Source of the DNA: a virus
Reading direction: 5' to 3' (one strand)
IMG/VR virus record: IMGVR_UViG_3300034071_001031
Span: 1-45,312 of that record
Length of the DNA stretch: 45,312 nt
Positions 38,423-45,312 of this stretch are shown piece after piece; position 1 is the stretch's first letter, and each line of letters begins with the position of its first letter. The notes under the pieces were generated by a model. The model was not told where the DNA came from and did no database searches. It saw nothing but the letters and a program-made list of their open reading frames with translations. Position numbers and translations under genes: made by a program.

Positions 38423-38426
38423 AGTC

Positions 38427-38455
38427 TTGACTCAAATTTGATTATTTGATAAAAG
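38427..38455 (+). promoter_or_regulatory. promoter with near-leaderless transcript
   Basis: TTGACT (38427-38432), 17 nt, TAAAAG (38450-38455). The predicted start lies at or near the ATG at 38462, so the next gene may have almost no 5' leader. Confidence 0.4.
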
Positions 38456-38461
38456 TCTAAG

Positions 38462-38680
38462 ATGCAACCTTGGGATACATTTATTAAGGGATCTACCAAT
38501 GCGCTTGGAGGATCTAGTGTTGCAGCCGTAGATCCATCAACTGGTGGAAAAAATGTTCCAAGAAAATTTACAGACAAAGAAGTTTTACAAGTTCGTAGAC
38601 AGATTGATAATAAATTAAGATATGGACAACCCGTATCTGACGAAGAAAAAGCTTTTGCTAGAAAAATTGGCGCTATCTAA
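38462..38680 (+). CDS. hypothetical protein, 72 aa
   Basis: MQPWDTFIKGSTNALGGSSV, then NVPRKFTDKEVLQVRRQIDN. AT-rich codon use unlike the flanking head genes. Gly/Ser-rich N-terminus, helical C-terminus. May be a head-decorating or internal protein. Confidence 0.65.
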   Translation: MQPWDTFIKGSTNALGGSSVAAVDPSTGGKNVPRKFTDKEVLQVRRQIDNKLRYGQPVSDEEKAFARKIGAI

Positions 38681-38689
38681 ATTTCGCTA

Positions 38690-38716
38690 TTGACAATTTT
38701 GGAAATATATAATAAT
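38690..38716 (+). promoter_or_regulatory. promoter of the major capsid gene
   Basis: Perfect TTGACA at 38690-38695 and perfect TATAAT at 38708-38713. Spacing to that TATAAT is only 12 nt; an overlapping AATAAT gives 15. The position immediately before the capsid leader supports strong late expression. Confidence 0.55.
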
Positions 38717-38891
38717 TTCCCACTAAGACTGAAGTCTGAGTTGGTCGCAGACACCTCGCTGGCGGGTTAGCGCCTTCAAAATTTGTAGCCGTAAATCTCT
38801 GGTCGCGGCCCAGAAACTCAACCGATAAACGGGCATCCTATGCCTTGATATCAAAACTAACCCTAAAACCAAATAGAAATAAACAACTAAT
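38717..38891 (+). other. long structured 5' leader of the capsid gene
   Basis: About 170 nt between promoter and ATG, without a gene. Dyads include AGACT/AGTCT near its start and CGCT/AGCG around GGCGGGTT, and it ends in an A-rich stretch without Shine-Dalgarno site. May act in stability or translational control. Confidence 0.45.
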
Positions 38892-40121
38892 ATGTCAGCA
38901 CAAACTGCTACTACTTGCGAGGCTATCAATGATAATTTCCAGCGCGAGACTGGACGTATCGCCCTTGGTACTCATCGCTTGGGTCTGTATAAAGACCCCT
39001 ATCTGCGTTTTGTCACCCAGTCGGCTTTCCCCGACAACATGGGCAAAACGATCACCAACACCATCGCCCAGCGCACGGTTGCCACTGGCAGCGGCTGGGA
39101 AGTCATCGGCGTCACTGGCGAAGCTGGTCAGGACAACTCCTGCTTGGCTCCCGTCAAGAAAGTCGGCTACGCCTTCGATCAGAAGACCTTTTCGCTCCGC
39201 CATCAGGCGATTGAGTCGGATTGGATCTGCTTGGAAGACGTTCGCACTTCGGCTTTCCCGATTGATGATGTCAACAACTACATCAAAATCCTTGCCGACA
39301 ACGTCAACAAGGAGTGGATTGAGCGTTACGACAACGACTACTATGAGGCTGTTACCAAGGTTTCCGTCGAGGCTGGCCTCGCTGAGACCGCTGGTTCCAC
39401 CTTTGGCTCCTTGCCGAACCCCACCTCCGTCCTTACGGTTGGTGTCCTTCGCGAACTCTATGACCGCCTCTACCAGAACAACGCTGGTGATGACGGTGAT
39501 GCGGTGACCGATGACGGCTCGCCTGTGTTCAACGTGTTTGCCGAACGCGCCACGATTGAAAACCTGATCAAACTCAACGAAGATGTCCGTCAGGATATCC
39601 GTTACAGTGATCGCGTTAACGATCTGCTTGGTGCCAACGGCTCCTCGCTCCTGCCCAAGAAGGCTTACGGTGGATTCGTCTTCCATAGCCGCCCGTTCCC
39701 GAAGCGTTTCAACGATGACGGCGCTGGTGGTTATACCGAAGTTGCCCCGTATATCGCTGCCTCTGGCGCGGTTAAGGGAACGAAGTATATCATCAACCCC
39801 GCCTACAAGGCTGCGAAGTATACCTCCACGGTGATCTTCCATCCGAAGGCTGTTGAGTGGCTCGTCCCGAACCCTAACCTCAAGGTTGGCAAGCTTGTCT
39901 ATGATGCTCAGAACTATCGCGGAGACTTCCGCTGGATCAACGAGTACGACAAGAACTGCAACCCTGACAAAAACAGTGGTTACTGGCGCGCTAAGATGGC
40001 CTGTGCGGCGAAACAGATCTTCCCTGAGTTTGGGTATTATCTGCTTCACTTGCGCTGCAATCTGGCTGGCGACCTCGTCGCTTGCCCTAGCGGCTCTGGC
40101 TACGGTTACCTCGCGGGCTAA
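38892..40121 (+). CDS. major capsid protein, 409 aa
   Basis: Main shell protein. It sits after the scaffold and is supported by MSAQTATTCEAINDNFQRET, then FVTQSAFPDNMGKTITNTIA, KVGYAFDQKTFSLRHQAIES and DNDYYEAVTKVSVEAG, a HK97-like capsid E-loop and P-domain pattern, and a C-terminal YNPAYKAAKYTS-type region (INPAYKAAKYTSTVIFHPKA). Highly biased codons (e.g. CGC, GGC, CTC) fit high expression. Confidence 0.86.
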   Translation: MSAQTATTCEAINDNFQRETGRIALGTHRLGLYKDPYLRFVTQSAFPDNMGKTITNTIAQRTVATGSGWEVIGVTGEAGQDNSCLAPVKKVGYAFDQKTFSLRHQAIESDWICLEDVRTSAFPIDDVNNYIKILADNVNKEWIERYDNDYYEAVTKVSVEAGLAETAGSTFGSLPNPTSVLTVGVLRELYDRLYQNNAGDDGDAVTDDGSPVFNVFAERATIENLIKLNEDVRQDIRYSDRVNDLLGANGSSLLPKKAYGGFVFHSRPFPKRFNDDGAGGYTEVAPYIAASGAVKGTKYIINPAYKAAKYTSTVIFHPKAVEWLVPNPNLKVGKLVYDAQNYRGDFRWINEYDKNCNPDKNSGYWRAKMACAAKQIFPEFGYYLLHLRCNLAGDLVACPSGSGYGYLAG

Positions 40122-40144
40122 TTAGTTAGTCTCTATTCATCAAG

Positions 40145-40174
40145 GCTTGCCTTGGAGTAAAATCTAAGGCAAGC
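40145..40174 (+). terminator. hairpin between capsid gene and acidic protein gene
   Basis: GCTTGCCTT (40145-40153) pairs perfectly with AAGGCAAGC (40166-40174), loop 12 nt. It is followed by TCTATGAGGAGAG, not a U-tract, so it may trim or stabilise the capsid mRNA or reduce read-through. GAGGAGA then serves the next gene as Shine-Dalgarno site. Confidence 0.6.
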
Positions 40175-40197
40175 TCTATGAGGAGAGAATAACTATT

Positions 40198-40440
40198 ATG
40201 AAAATCGAAATACCTGAAGGCTATACCCTACCCGAAGACGTTCAAGATGGCGGGACTCTAGAAGAACTCGTCACCTTTAAAGTCGAAGGCGAATACCTTG
40301 TTCCTACCATGATTGCTGGCGTCGAGATCGCGGCTGAAGAGGCCGAAGACGAAGATGAGATGGAGGATGAGGCCGCTGACGAGATGGAAGCTGCCGCTCC
40401 GATGGCTGGCATGGGTGAGCGCATCATGGGCATGGCTTAA
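40198..40440 (+). CDS. acidic small protein, 80 aa
   Basis: MKIEIPEGYTLPEDVQDGGT, a Glu/Asp-rich middle (AAEEAEDEDEMEDEAADEME) and a GMGERIMGMA end. Clear Shine-Dalgarno site (GAGGAGA). Likely head-associated or scaffold-like. Confidence 0.68.
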   Translation: MKIEIPEGYTLPEDVQDGGTLEELVTFKVEGEYLVPTMIAGVEIAAEEAEDEDEMEDEAADEMEAAAPMAGMGERIMGMA

Positions 40441-40459
40441 AGGACGGAGACCATAGGCT

Positions 40460-42103
40460 ATGGCTCTCCCTACTTTAGATGCGGTGTTTGCTTCGGCGGC
40501 GGATCAGCCCCGAAGGTATATGCTTGCCAAGTGGCTAGTAGGTGAAAAAGGAGAAGTTGCTGGGCCATCTAGTGTTTTGGTTTCGGGTGCTGGCTCAAGT
40601 TCCATAAATGGAACCTATACTGAACGTGGAACATATAACGGAAAACCATATTACAATATAATTGGAGAGCCAGACGATTTTAGTAATTTAGCAATATTTT
40701 TTGATGGTTTAGTTTGGAAAATAAGAGATGAAACTCAAACGAATCGTTATATATCAGAAGAAAACGTTGCATTTCCTTGGCTTGATTTAGAGTGGGATGC
40801 TGAGGAGGGACTTTTTCCAGCCCCAACCGTCACCGAGATTCCCGCATCCAATCCTATTGCCAATTATATCACCCTCCCAGAACGCTATCTCTGGGCCAAA
40901 ATTGCCGTAGCCGCAGGCGCACCTAGAAGCGAAGCAGACTACATCTCTCTTCCCAAACAGTATGCGTGGAGTGATATCTATAACTCTGTTGCGGGGTTGA
41001 TTCCTCCATCTAGTGTTTTGGTTTCGGGCGCGGGCACTACCTCATCTAATGGCACTTACACCTTGAGCGGCCAAGAAAATGGTAAGAATAGATATGTTTC
41101 TGGATCAAACGTCATTAATTGGGACGGATCTAATTGGCTAATTTATGAATTTGTTGAATTGGAAGACGTTGCATACATCTCTTCAGATGATGTAGAGTTT
41201 CCTTGGCAAGTAACAACTTGGTCTGAAGCTAATGGTTCTGTCCCAAATCCTACTGTCACCAAAATCCCGCAACCAACCCCGAACCATACCGACTGGAGTG
41301 AGAAACAAGCCTTGGGGCATATTGCCGCCGCCTATCGTGGGGACACGGCTAACCCCGCAAACCTAGCCACCTATATTGACTGGCCTTGGCGCTATCAAGT
41401 GGCTTCCATCATTGATGGTTTTTATTTTTCTTTCTCTAAGGTTTCTCTTTTGTTGCACATGGATGGTGAAGAAGACTCGCAAGCCTTTATTGATTCCTCC
41501 TTAAATAATCTTGATTTGACAGCTTATGGAAATGCCAAGATTAATACAACTACTAAGAAGTTTGGAAGCGGATCTGCTTCTTTTGATGGTGATGGGGATT
41601 ATATTTTGGTTTCACAAGACCCCTCTCTTGATATGGGAACCGAAGATTTTACAATAGAATATTGGGCTTATTTAACCGAAAATACTAAACAGTATCCAGT
41701 TCACATAGCAACAACATCATCTTATCAACAAGGAGTATTTGGTATGGGGTTTAATAGATCCGATTATCTAAATAAAATATGGGTGTTTTATGATGCAGCA
41801 GAAGCTGACTTTTTCCATCAATCAGAAGAGCTTAGTCTTAATCAATGGTATCATATTGCAGTAACCAGAAAAAAAACAATCTGGAGAGCGTTTGTCAACG
41901 GCATTCAATTTGGATATACTGAAATAAACCAAACCAATACTGTAAATTTAGCGTTAGGTGGAGCAATGGGTATTGGTGGCAGTTCATGGGATGGTGAAGA
42001 ATCATTTACCAATGATTATATTGATGAACTAAGAATAATTAAAGGTATTGCCATATATACTGGAAACTTCACCCCATCAACAGAGGCCTTTCCCAATCAA
42101 TGA
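40460..42103 (+). CDS. repeat-containing LamG/concanavalin-like adhesin, 547 aa
   Basis: Two copies of a 100-residue unit with SSVLVSGAGSSSINGTYTER and LVSGAGTTSSNGTYTLSG, then a LamG-type C-terminal domain (SLLLHMDGEEDSQAFIDSSL, SASFDGDGDYILVSQDPSLD, FTIEYWAYL, WYHIAVTRKK). Probably receptor-binding or tail-tip protein. The second half is AT-rich. Confidence 0.78.
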   Translation: MALPTLDAVFASAADQPRRYMLAKWLVGEKGEVAGPSSVLVSGAGSSSINGTYTERGTYNGKPYYNIIGEPDDFSNLAIFFDGLVWKIRDETQTNRYISEENVAFPWLDLEWDAEEGLFPAPTVTEIPASNPIANYITLPERYLWAKIAVAAGAPRSEADYISLPKQYAWSDIYNSVAGLIPPSSVLVSGAGTTSSNGTYTLSGQENGKNRYVSGSNVINWDGSNWLIYEFVELEDVAYISSDDVEFPWQVTTWSEANGSVPNPTVTKIPQPTPNHTDWSEKQALGHIAAAYRGDTANPANLATYIDWPWRYQVASIIDGFYFSFSKVSLLLHMDGEEDSQAFIDSSLNNLDLTAYGNAKINTTTKKFGSGSASFDGDGDYILVSQDPSLDMGTEDFTIEYWAYLTENTKQYPVHIATTSSYQQGVFGMGFNRSDYLNKIWVFYDAAEADFFHQSEELSLNQWYHIAVTRKKTIWRAFVNGIQFGYTEINQTNTVNLALGGAMGIGGSSWDGEESFTNDYIDELRIIKGIAIYTGNFTPSTEAFPNQ

Positions 42104-42384
42104 GCATTGAAGATATTCCAAGGCGTAGAGGCATGGAGCGTGGAGTAAAGCTCACGATGAGCGAGTTGATTGCGGGCATTGCCCTGATGGTCACCTTGTT
42201 TTCGGCGCTTAATGGATGGGTTGTCCTGCCAGAGCAGATGCGGTCTATCCAAGCCAATGATGCCAAACAGGATGCGCGGATTGAAATGATCAACAAGGAA
42301 AACCAAGAGAGATCTGAGACCTTGGCGCGAATTGACGAACGCACAAAAAGAATCGAAGATTACTTGAAATCCAAGGGATTCTAG
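42100..42384 (+). CDS. membrane-associated coiled-coil protein, 94 aa
   Basis: A transmembrane segment at about residues 22-44 (ELIAGIALMVTLFSALNGWV) and a C-terminal coiled coil (DARIEMINKENQERSETLAR, then IDERTKRIEDYLKSK). Layout like XhlA or phage holin-associated proteins. Overlaps the previous stop by 4 nt; first of the lysis cassette. Confidence 0.68.
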   Translation: MSIEDIPRRRGMERGVKLTMSELIAGIALMVTLFSALNGWVVLPEQMRSIQANDAKQDARIEMINKENQERSETLARIDERTKRIEDYLKSKGF

Positions 42385-42400
42385 TCTAGCTTTAAAACTT

Positions 42401-42685
42401 ATGAAATCATTCTTCACTTATCTATTCGGGGTTCCCGCCAAAATTTGGAGCTTCTATGCTCCGATCCTTCGTGAACTCTTTGTGGATGCCGCCGCATCCC
42501 TATTACCTCTCGCTCTGGATATTGTTCGCGAGTTGGCTGATTCCAGCAAAACTGGTTCACAAAAACGCGAAGCTGCCGTAAAAAAGCTTACCCAAGCTGC
42601 TCTTCGCAATGGTATTGATGCTTCCGAGTCCCTGATCCGCTTTACCATTGAATCAGCGGTTCAGCGCGTGAAGGTGGAGGAATAA
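42401..42685 (+). CDS. holin-like protein, 94 aa
   Basis: MKSFFTYLFGVPAKIWSFYA, then RELFVDAAASLLPLALDIVR and a basic/helical half (SQKREAAVKKLTQAALRNGI). One or two weak hydrophobic helices; resembles the LLH-type phage holin pattern. Confidence 0.6.
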   Translation: MKSFFTYLFGVPAKIWSFYAPILRELFVDAAASLLPLALDIVRELADSSKTGSQKREAAVKKLTQAALRNGIDASESLIRFTIESAVQRVKVEE

Positions 42686-42689
42686 TCAA

Positions 42690-43049
42690 ATGAAAGATAA
42701 AATCCTAGCATTTTTGGTCTCTAAATCTGGCGGCATCATCACCCCGCTTATCGCCATGGCTGTGGCGGCGGTTGTTTCTAAGCTCGCCATGATTGATCCC
42801 AAGTTGGCTGAATCCGTAGACCAAACAACCCTCACAGGATTTGTTGTAGCCCTCTTGATCTCCATGGTTAATTACTTCACCAATGAAGTGAATGTCAGGG
42901 GCGTTAAGAAGATTCAAGCCTTGGTCAATACAGATATGGATGGCGTGGCTGGGCCTGTAACCTACACCGAAGTCCGCAGGGCTATTGAGGTGCCTGCTGC
43001 CCGCAAGCCAGCCCGCAAGCCCGCCTGTAGCCGCAAGAAACGTCTGTGA
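42690..43049 (+). CDS. holin-like membrane protein, 119 aa
   Basis: Two transmembrane helices (about residues 14-34, ITPLIAMAVAAVVSKLAM, and 46-64, TLTGFVVALLISMVNYFT) with short loop, then a basic C-terminus (RKPARKPACSRKKRL). It sits just before the endolysin genes, consistent with a holin. Confidence 0.65.
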   Translation: MKDKILAFLVSKSGGIITPLIAMAVAAVVSKLAMIDPKLAESVDQTTLTGFVVALLISMVNYFTNEVNVRGVKKIQALVNTDMDGVAGPVTYTEVRRAIEVPAARKPARKPACSRKKRL

Positions 43050-43225
43050 AACCTCTTTCCCATGAAGTCCTCAAAGCAATACTCGTCCCAGTCCCGCCCA
43101 AAGAAGATCGCAGAAGTTTCTTTGTCCGTCTATTCGGTTCCCTCCGATTCTTTACCAAAGTCAAGCGGAGCGATGCTGGAAAGGCAGGCATCACCATCGG
43201 AGTCCGAGGTGGAGCGGATTTCTAG
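43046..43225 (+). CDS. 59-aa basic protein, GTG start
   Basis: MKPLSHEVLKAILVPVPPKE, then DRRSFFVRLFGSLRFFTKVK and a glycine-rich end. The GTG overlaps the preceding stop (GTGA). Moderately hydrophobic and basic, role in the lysis cassette unclear. Confidence 0.6.
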   Translation: MKPLSHEVLKAILVPVPPKEDRRSFFVRLFGSLRFFTKVKRSDAGKAGITIGVRGGADF

Positions 43226-43228
43226 GAA

Positions 43229-43942
43229 TTGGGACATTGGACGCAGAGTCTGCAAATGGTAGATTGGAGAAGTGCCGCCGTGTGGCAATTGATCCTGAAA
43301 CTACTTGGGCTAGAATTAAAAGATGGCCCAGCGCCGTCCTTGCCGAACTTGCCATCCGAATCCAAGGCGAACTCAGCGCCAGAGCCGAGCGTTCCCGTAG
43401 CGCCGAAAAAGAAAGAACGCCCCGCAATCGAAAAGCTCGTTGAGATTGCATTGTCTCAAGTCGGAGTTAAGGAAGTTGGGGGCAACAATAAAGGAGCCAA
43501 GATTCGGGAATACCAAACTGCAACCAGCTTAAAACCAGCAGCTTGGCCATGGTGCGCTGCCTTTACATCGTGGATAATTCGCGAATGGCTCAAAGATCCA
43601 GAAGTTGTCAAATGGTTGAATCTCAAACTTCTCACTCCAGAGAAATGGAGACCCAAGACGGCAGCGGCATTTGGATATATTGAATGGGCTAAATCCCGCC
43701 CTGCAACTACCAAGATTTTAACCGAGAAAGCCAAGCCACAAGTTGGAGATTTGGTGGTTTTTGATTTCTCGCATATTGGCATTGTGGTTAAGGTTGGTGA
43801 GAAAAACTTCCAGTGTGTAGAGGGAAATACAAACGGCAGAGGAACCCGCGATTCAAAATCTGGGGATGGTGTTTGGCTAAAGACTAGAACATCCTCATTG
43901 GTAAGGAATTACATCAGAATTAATCCATCGAAAGTTCAATGA
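43229..43942 (+). CDS. CHAP-type endolysin, 237 aa
   Basis: Cleaves the host cell wall. The catalytic domain runs from about residue 70: IEKLVEIALSQVGVKEVGGN, then AWPWCAAFTSWIIREW with the active-site Cys, and DLVVFDFSHIGIVVKVGEKN with the His, then CVEGNTN, as in TIGR02594/CHAP lysins. N-terminal ~65 residues are Pro/Lys-rich linker-like. Start at TTG 43229; an ATG at 43256 is the alternative. Confidence 0.85.
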   Translation: MGHWTQSLQMVDWRSAAVWQLILKLLGLELKDGPAPSLPNLPSESKANSAPEPSVPVAPKKKERPAIEKLVEIALSQVGVKEVGGNNKGAKIREYQTATSLKPAAWPWCAAFTSWIIREWLKDPEVVKWLNLKLLTPEKWRPKTAAAFGYIEWAKSRPATTKILTEKAKPQVGDLVVFDFSHIGIVVKVGEKNFQCVEGNTNGRGTRDSKSGDGVWLKTRTSSLVRNYIRINPSKVQ

Positions 43943-44094
43943 AGGACGAGGCAAAACCCCGCAAGAAAAAAGTCTACCGCAAGCCCGAAGTAAAATCTTG
44001 CTACTATTGCGGATCAAATAATATTGAACAAATCCACGTTGCCCATGTCGGAATAATCAAGACATGCCGCAACTGCAAAGAACAAATCGATTAA
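43939..44094 (+). CDS. zinc-ribbon peptide, 51 aa
   Basis: MKDEAKPRKKKVYRKPEVKS, then CYYCGSNNIEQIHVAHVGII and KTCRNCKEQID. Two CxxC pairs form a zinc ribbon after a basic N-terminus. ATGA overlap with the endolysin stop. May be a small regulator. Confidence 0.65.
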   Translation: MKDEAKPRKKKVYRKPEVKSCYYCGSNNIEQIHVAHVGIIKTCRNCKEQID

Positions 44095-44098
44095 GTCT

Positions 44099-44362
44099 AT
44101 GGCCGTCCACGACGAAAGACTCCAAAAGGTCTTGGACAAGCTATCGAAAGATCTGGTTGAATATTTCGATTCTGGGTTTATTGTGGCCACATTTGAAGAG
44201 GGACAGGAAACAAAGAATGCCTTTATCAAGTTTGGCAATGACTACGCCATTGAAGGACTCGTCTCCAACATCCATGATATCCTTTACGGGCAAGCAGAAG
44301 AAGATGACGATGATGACGATTTGGATGACGGTGATTTGAAGAAGATCATCAAAGACTCTTAA
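44099..44362 (+). CDS. acidic hypothetical protein, 87 aa
   Basis: MAVHDERLQKVLDKLSKDLV, then FIVATFEEGQETKNAFIKFG and a polyaspartate tail (AEEDDDDDDLDDG). Function unknown. Confidence 0.65.
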   Translation: MAVHDERLQKVLDKLSKDLVEYFDSGFIVATFEEGQETKNAFIKFGNDYAIEGLVSNIHDILYGQAEEDDDDDDLDDGDLKKIIKDS

Positions 44363-44363
44363 T

Positions 44364-44585
44364 ATGGCCAATGGATTACTATCCTTCAGCTTGCCCGAAG
44401 AACAGGTTGAGTTTGAGCAAGCAGTTAAGGCGGGTGATATGTATTGCGTTCTTAATGACCTTGATAACGAGCTACGCAATCATCTCAAGCACAATGCTTA
44501 TCCTCATTGGAATAACGCTACTGTTGAAGAGATTCGCCAAATTTTGAACGATTTGATGGATAGTAGGTCTATCCATTTTAACTAA
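44364..44585 (+). CDS. conserved small phage protein, 73 aa
   Basis: MANGLLSFSLPEEQVEFEQA, then DMYCVLNDLDNELRNHLKHN. It has the pattern LSFSLPEE..EF..A......... L.DLD..LR.....  seen in many phage proteins. Function unknown. Confidence 0.75.
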   Translation: MANGLLSFSLPEEQVEFEQAVKAGDMYCVLNDLDNELRNHLKHNAYPHWNNATVEEIRQILNDLMDSRSIHFN

Positions 44586-44595
44586 ACCACAATAC

Positions 44596-45198
44596 ATGAC
44601 TACATTCTATATCTGTGGCCCCATGAGGGGCTATCCAAAACTCAACCATCCTGCATTTTTTGAAGCCGAAGAAACATTGCTTAAAGCTGGACATCAAACC
44701 ATCAATCCAGCAAGGATGGATCAGCAGCTAGGGCTAGATCCCCACAACTCCCAAATGGACAGCAAGTTCATTGAGGACTGTGCCCGAAGGGACATTGATG
44801 CGGTCTTTGAATGCGACGAGCTTGTATTGCTTCCCAAGTGGGAGAAGTCCAAAGGAGCCAGAGCGGAGGTCGCCGTAGCCCAATGGCTAGAAAAACCCTT
44901 GCGTCTCTACCCATCTATGGTTAGATTGGACAAAGAAGATGTGTGCGACATTGCCAAGCGCCTTACTTCCTATGATCGCCAAACCGACTACGGAAGTCCG
45001 ATTGAAGACTTTACCAAACAAGCTAAAATGTGGGGAGCTATCCTTGGAACCAATGTGACCCCGCAACAAATCGCCATGTGCATGATTGCGGTAAAACTTT
45101 CCAGACTTACCAACTCACCCCGTCATAGGGATAGCGTGGCTGATATCTGCGGATATGCGCGGTGTTTAGATCTCTGCAACCAAGCAACCTCTCTATGA
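44596..45198 (+). CDS. DUF4406-like/DUF6378-like fusion protein, 200 aa
   Basis: N-terminal MTTFYICGPMRGYPKLNHPA and AEETLLKAGHQTINPARMD match the nucleoside 2-deoxyribosyltransferase-like DUF4406 family (ICGPM.G......F..A...L...G....NP). The C-terminal half AKRLTSYDRQTDYGSPIEDF then AVKLSRLTNSPRHRDSVADI matches DUF6378. The two usually occur as separate proteins in phages. Confidence 0.75.
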   Translation: MTTFYICGPMRGYPKLNHPAFFEAEETLLKAGHQTINPARMDQQLGLDPHNSQMDSKFIEDCARRDIDAVFECDELVLLPKWEKSKGARAEVAVAQWLEKPLRLYPSMVRLDKEDVCDIAKRLTSYDRQTDYGSPIEDFTKQAKMWGAILGTNVTPQQIAMCMIAVKLSRLTNSPRHRDSVADICGYARCLDLCNQATSL

Positions 45199-45312
45199 GC
45201 AAAAACATCGCAATCCTTTCGGATTTTCATTGCGGCCACAAGGCTGGACTGACCCCGAAAGGCTACCTTCCAGAAGAGCCTGCTGAAGAACGTGCTCGCT
45301 GGATCAACGCAA
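45195..45312 (+). CDS. calcineurin-like metallophosphoesterase (partial)
   Basis: Starts MSKNIAILSDFHCGHKAGLT; the DFHCGH is the first metal-binding motif (D.H.G). Overlaps the previous stop by 4 nt and runs off the right edge. Confidence 0.8.
   Translation, partial: MSKNIAILSDFHCGHKAGLTPKGYLPEEPAEERARWINA

Noticed and set aside
38895-40049. 384-aa frame antisense to the capsid gene
   Set aside because: Mirror of strongly biased capsid codons; no motif of its own.
1-45312. CRISPR array or integrase/attachment site
   Set aside because: No regularly spaced direct repeats and no integrase motif seen; the tRNA shows no duplicated 3' end.

Overview
The window is a double-stranded DNA tailed-phage genome segment, most likely from a lytic podovirus-like phage; no integrase or repressor pair is visible. 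It encodes a DnaG-type primase, a DnaB-type helicase, terminase, portal, scaffold, major capsid protein, several tail-fibre-like proteins and a lysis cassette. The host is not fixed by the sequence. Most genes start without a Shine-Dalgarno site behind A/C-rich leaders, and two fibre-like proteins carry signal peptides ending ...GQT. Both would fit an SD-poor Gram-negative host such as Verrucomicrobiota or Bacteroidota, but this is inference.

Layout. (1) 1-8252, minus strand: DnaG primase (runs off the left edge), tiny membrane peptides, then about 20 small early-type genes including a DUF932 protein, an ASCH protein, a GP88-like protein and a histone-fold-like small protein. Many are packed with 4-nt stop/start overlaps, and several are preceded by a GC-rich hairpin and begin ATGAAAAC. 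(2) 8253-8462: divergent control region with inverted repeats; 8463-8774 is a plus-strand gene with a terminator. (3) 8830-9478: gene-free convergent region holding ACGCTA iterons, a 20-bp near-palindrome and AT-rich dyads, a candidate replication origin. (4) 9479-16209, minus strand: a second early operon with an HNH endonuclease, a PD-(D/E)XK-like nuclease, dCMP deaminase, an HExxH protein, a RusA-like resolvase locus coded in two overlapping frames, tiny membrane peptides and an HTH regulator. (5) 16221-17598: tRNA-Met, an HNH gene and a gene-free stretch of about 730 nt rich in helices, which I read as a large ornate non-coding RNA of the GOLLD/ROOL kind. (6) 17599-23482, plus strand: exported proteins, a duplicated and partly decayed lipoprotein/HNH locus, a glycosyltransferase-like protein and the DnaB helicase. 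(7) 23460-24822, minus: cysteine-rich protein and putative small terminase. (8) 24851-42103, plus: large terminase, fibre and structural genes, portal, scaffold, major capsid, LamG-type protein. (9) 42100-45312, plus: lysis cassette (membrane proteins and CHAP-type endolysin), small zinc-ribbon and acidic proteins, a DUF4406 fusion and the start of a metallophosphoesterase.

How the parts fit: the two minus-strand blocks look like early and replication modules driven from the regions near 5240, 8300 and 16250. The plus-strand half is the packaging, virion and lysis module. Translational coupling by ATGA or GTGA overlaps is pervasive. The primase seems to extend this to a CTGA overlap, implying CTG initiation. 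The most unusual items are the large structured RNA, the dual-frame RusA locus, the origin-like iteron block, the repeated hairpin plus ATGAAAAC gene units, and fibre-like proteins with Sec signal peptides.
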